Made by a program: the position numbers and the translations under genes
In this document: in pieces, positions 63,837 through 64,000 of the stretch
How the letters are laid out: every line of letters begins with the position of its first letter
Numbering within the stretch: position 1 is the stretch's first letter
Notes under the pieces: generated by a model
The model's database searches: none
Seen by the model: only the letters and a program-made list of their open reading frames with translations
Told to the model about the DNA's origin: nothing
Assembly (NCBI RefSeq): GCF_026151205.1
Contig: NC_087076.1
Location: forward strand, 2,379,902-2,443,901
DNA from: Bolinopsis microptera
Lineage: Eukaryota; Ctenophora; Tentaculata; Lobata; Bolinopsidae
Direction of reading: 5' to 3'
Length of the DNA stretch: 64,000 nt

Positions 63837-63962
63837 ATGATGGACGTGTACTACAACGCTCACAATGCGGGACACCTCAGTTCGGGAATGTTTGGGGGTT
63901 CTGCCCCCTTGCACCCCCTATCCTCCCCTGCACCCTCACATTCCTCTTGCTCCATCATGCAG
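63837..63962 (+). CDS. First coding exon of an unidentified gene, continues off window
   Basis: A splice-acceptor-like CTTCTTCTCAG at 63810-63820 is followed by ATGATGGAC at 63837 and a 42-codon open frame ending CAG|GTCAGT at 63962 in phase 0. The product start, MMDVYYNAHNAGHLSSGM, is followed by a Gly/Ser/Pro/His-rich stretch typical of disordered N-termini of developmental transcription factors, but no domain is inside the window, so identity is unknown. Codon composition and GC content rise sharply relative to the flanks. Confidence 0.5.
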
Positions 63963-64000
63963 GTCAGTTTTCTTTTGAGTGTACTGGGTATGCTAATTGT

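Overview
The window is nuclear DNA from an animal. It is AT-rich, genes have many short exons with GT-AG borders, and the products include TAF8, a transmembrane adenylyl cyclase and a Bax-inhibitor/Lifeguard-like protein. LINE, hAT-like, mariner-like and foldback debris is abundant. One LINE tail ([11 protein letters not shown]...DLVLWEP) is of a type I associate with cnidarian genomes, so an early-branching animal, perhaps a cnidarian, is my guess. The species cannot be fixed from the sequence alone. Exon structures were read by eye from splice consensus, phase and protein similarity.

Layout. 0.4-2.2 kb: two small intronless plus-strand genes, a C19orf53/UPF0390-like basic protein and TAF8. 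2.2-18 kb: no convincing genes, but many non-coding elements (a palindrome at 3.9-4.5 kb, a composite foldback element at 4.7-6.0 kb, GC-rich repeat elements at 11.6 and 15.6 kb, minisatellites, a LINE fragment at 17.1 kb). 18.1-44.0 kb: a plus-strand transmembrane adenylyl cyclase in 21 exons with all key catalytic residues. Its 8.7-kb ninth intron holds, on the opposite strand, a YHYH-domain protein gene and also a LINE tail. 45.5-48.8 kb: a minus-strand five-exon gene for an unknown acidic protein, convergent with the cyclase. 49.1-53.6 kb: a 4.5-kb foldback transposon with TAGCG-satellite arms and a perfect 8-bp target duplication. 53.8-59.2 kb: a minus-strand 14-exon gene whose product joins three copies of an apparently undescribed helical repeat to a TMBIM/Lifeguard-type membrane domain. 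59.2-64 kb: regulatory-looking DNA with a CACGTG cluster, and at the right edge the first coding exon of a gene that leaves the window.

Most interesting points: (1) the triple-repeat TMBIM-like protein; (2) the TAGCG foldback element, which sits exactly between two closely spaced genes; (3) a recurrent design of non-autonomous elements in which short terminal inverted repeats enclose arrays of a simple GC-rich motif; (4) two elements inserted within a few to a few tens of bases of splice acceptors.
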